Below are positions 62,972 through 64,000 of a stretch of DNA of 64,000 nucleotides, one piece after another (the stretch's first letter is position 1; each line of letters begins with the position of its first letter). A program made the position numbers and the translations under genes. Below the pieces are notes generated by a model. It ran no database searches. It worked only from the letters and a program-made list of their open reading frames with translations, and was not told where the DNA came from. The stretch is from Candidatus Aminicenantes bacterium UBA1061 (lineage in GTDB: Bacteria; Acidobacteriota; Aminicenantia; Aminicenantales; Saccharicenantaceae), in NCBI GenBank assembly GCA_002316315.1, contig DCDG01000052.1:62001-126000 (forward strand), read 5' to 3'.

Positions 62972-64000
62972 TCATTTCTCTGCCTTTCTTGTTGAAAGTC
63001 CAACCGCCACCCCGAAGACCGGGGCCATTTCATTAAAATAGATGGAATCAAACTTTTTCTCATCATATTTGATCATTTTGAAGGGATTAAACAGCTCGGT
63101 TTTAATTCTGAATTTCAGCTCAAAAGCGCTGACCATGTTAGGAATCAAAGCCAGGCCGCCACAGAGTAAAATCTGTTCAATTCTCCGGTCTCTTTTTTCT
63201 CCAGCTTCATAGAAGGAAAAGGTTTTTTCCATCTCATCCAACAAATCTCTGATGTTCATGGTCAGAACAGCGGCAAACTGATCAGCATTAATATTCTTAC
63301 CGGGGATACCTTTTAAAGCCGCTTCCGCCTCTTCAAAACTGACATTTAATTCTTTTCTGATATTTTCCGTGAAAAAATAACCGCCAAGTGACAGATCGCG
63401 GAAAAGTTGAGGCAAGCCTCTCTCCACTATCCCTACATTAGTAATATTGGCTCCCATATTTATAATAGCGACTGTCTTTTCTTTAAAAAGTTCAGGATAG
63501 TTAACTTCGAAGGCGTTGATCACCGAAAAGATATCCACTTCAATAGCGGTCAGGTTCTTCCTGGCCATAGAAATGGCATTACTGTAGTTGGCAATTTTAT
63601 CTTTTTTGGCTGCTACCAGAAGAATATCGACGTTACCTTCAGATGTCCTGGGAGATTTCAGGACGGCGTAGTCAACGTTGGTTTCTTCATAAGGGTAGGG
63701 AATATTATGCTTGGCTTCCCAGATAATTGATTCTGCCAGTTCCTGTGGTTCCATGCTGGGTAAAGCAATTTTCTTAATAATGACCGAATTGCCAGAGATG
63801 GAAATGGCTACATCCTTGTTGGTTATCTTGGCATTATCAAAGAGCAGTTTGATGGTTTCACTGACTGCGGTTGAGTCGATAATGGTGCCTTCTACTATGG
63901 CATCATGGGGAAGAGGCTCATAACCAATCTTCTGGACTTCATACTGAATATTTTCATTCTTCTCTTTGATTTTTAACTCAACTGCCTTTACCGAGTAGGA
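62972..64000 (-). CDS. pilM: Type IV pilus assembly ATPase-like protein PilM (5' end beyond the window)
   Basis: Actin-like (FtsA-type) cytoplasmic protein that docks on the PilN tail. 342 residues are visible and the frame is open to the window edge, so only about 10-20 N-terminal residues (with the phosphate-1 loop) are missing; the ATG at 63754 is internal. Seen here: IKEKNENIQYEVQKIGYEPL, LLFDNAKITNKDVAISISGNSVIIKKI, AIINMGANITNVGIVERG (phosphate-2 loop) and ILLCGGLALIPNM (adenosine motif). First gene of pilMNOPQ plus a lipoprotein. Confidence 0.94.
   Translation of the reverse strand, partial: SYSVKAVELKIKEKNENIQYEVQKIGYEPLPHDAIVEGTIIDSTAVSETIKLLFDNAKITNKDVAISISGNSVIIKKIALPSMEPQELAESIIWEAKHNIPYPYEETNVDYAVLKSPRTSEGNVDILLVAAKKDKIANYSNAISMARKNLTAIEVDIFSVINAFEVNYPELFKEKTVAIINMGANITNVGIVERGLPQLFRDLSLGGYFFTENIRKELNVSFEEAEAALKGIPGKNINADQFAAVLTMNIRDLLDEMEKTFSFYEAGEKRDRRIEQILLCGGLALIPNMVSAFELKFRIKTELFNPFKMIKYDEKKFDSIYFNEMAPVFGVAVGLSTRKAEK

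Noticed and set aside
1..64000. CRISPR arrays, transposase genes, integrases or prophage
   Set aside because: I saw no regularly spaced direct repeats, no transposase or integrase motifs and no phage structural genes on either strand.

Overview
The window reads as chromosome from a Gram-negative, saccharolytic, fermentative bacterium, most likely Candidatus Aminicenantes (OP8) or a close relative. This placement is an inference from gene content: many secreted 'six-bladed beta-propeller' proteins with a GxGPGE signature, secreted S9 and M61 peptidases, secreted GH2 and GH3 glycosidases with an SGLT-type symporter, and butyrate/acetate kinase modules. BamA/TamB, a FadL-type porin, lipoproteins and a PilQ secretin show an outer membrane. 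Most of the window is dense and ordinary; the oddities cluster at about 15.3-26.5 kb.

Layout. 1-3.5 kb: end of a beta-lactamase-fold hydrolase, a beta-propeller lipoprotein, a GNAT acetyltransferase and a DUF2156 protein. 3.7-8.1 kb: buk-ptb facing pta-ackA, two acyl-CoA to acyl-phosphate to ATP modules. 8.3-15.3 kb: secreted S9 and M61 peptidases and a sodium/solute symporter. 15.6-19.3 kb: an accessory stretch with a membrane-anchored thioredoxin-like gene (frameshifted), a beta-propeller gene, a small secreted Cys-rich peptide gene (apparently frameshifted), a decayed gene on the opposite strand and a second beta-propeller gene. 19.3-26.3 kb: secreted GH3 and GH2 enzymes, each followed by a copy of a roughly 110-nt palindromic structured element. 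26.4-31.1 kb: an HD-GYP sensor with a TPR lipoprotein, a sugar nucleotidyltransferase and another beta-propeller lipoprotein.

31.4-64 kb is core genome: hslVU with an LptM-like lipoprotein, an FAH-family enzyme and a transaldolase-like protein; tamB-bamA-surA-like-fabD; pgsA; mutS; clpB; a FadL-type porin; tRNA-Phe; then a tightly packed run DUF465-asd-like-yicC-gmk-coaBC-udg-priA; and on the minus strand pilMNOPQ plus a lipoprotein, with pilM running off the window.

The most interesting items are: (1) the thioredoxin-like / beta-propeller / Cys-rich peptide cassette at 15.6-17.4 kb, a candidate secreted-peptide system; (2) the two-copy structured element with an invariant 9-nt loop and compensatory stem changes; (3) a PriA that has lost its Walker A and DEAH-type motifs but keeps all eight zinc-binding cysteines; (4) an aspartate-semialdehyde-dehydrogenase homologue without the catalytic cysteine; and (5) a compact three-way junction and repeated inverted repeats in the GH2/HD-GYP intergenic region.
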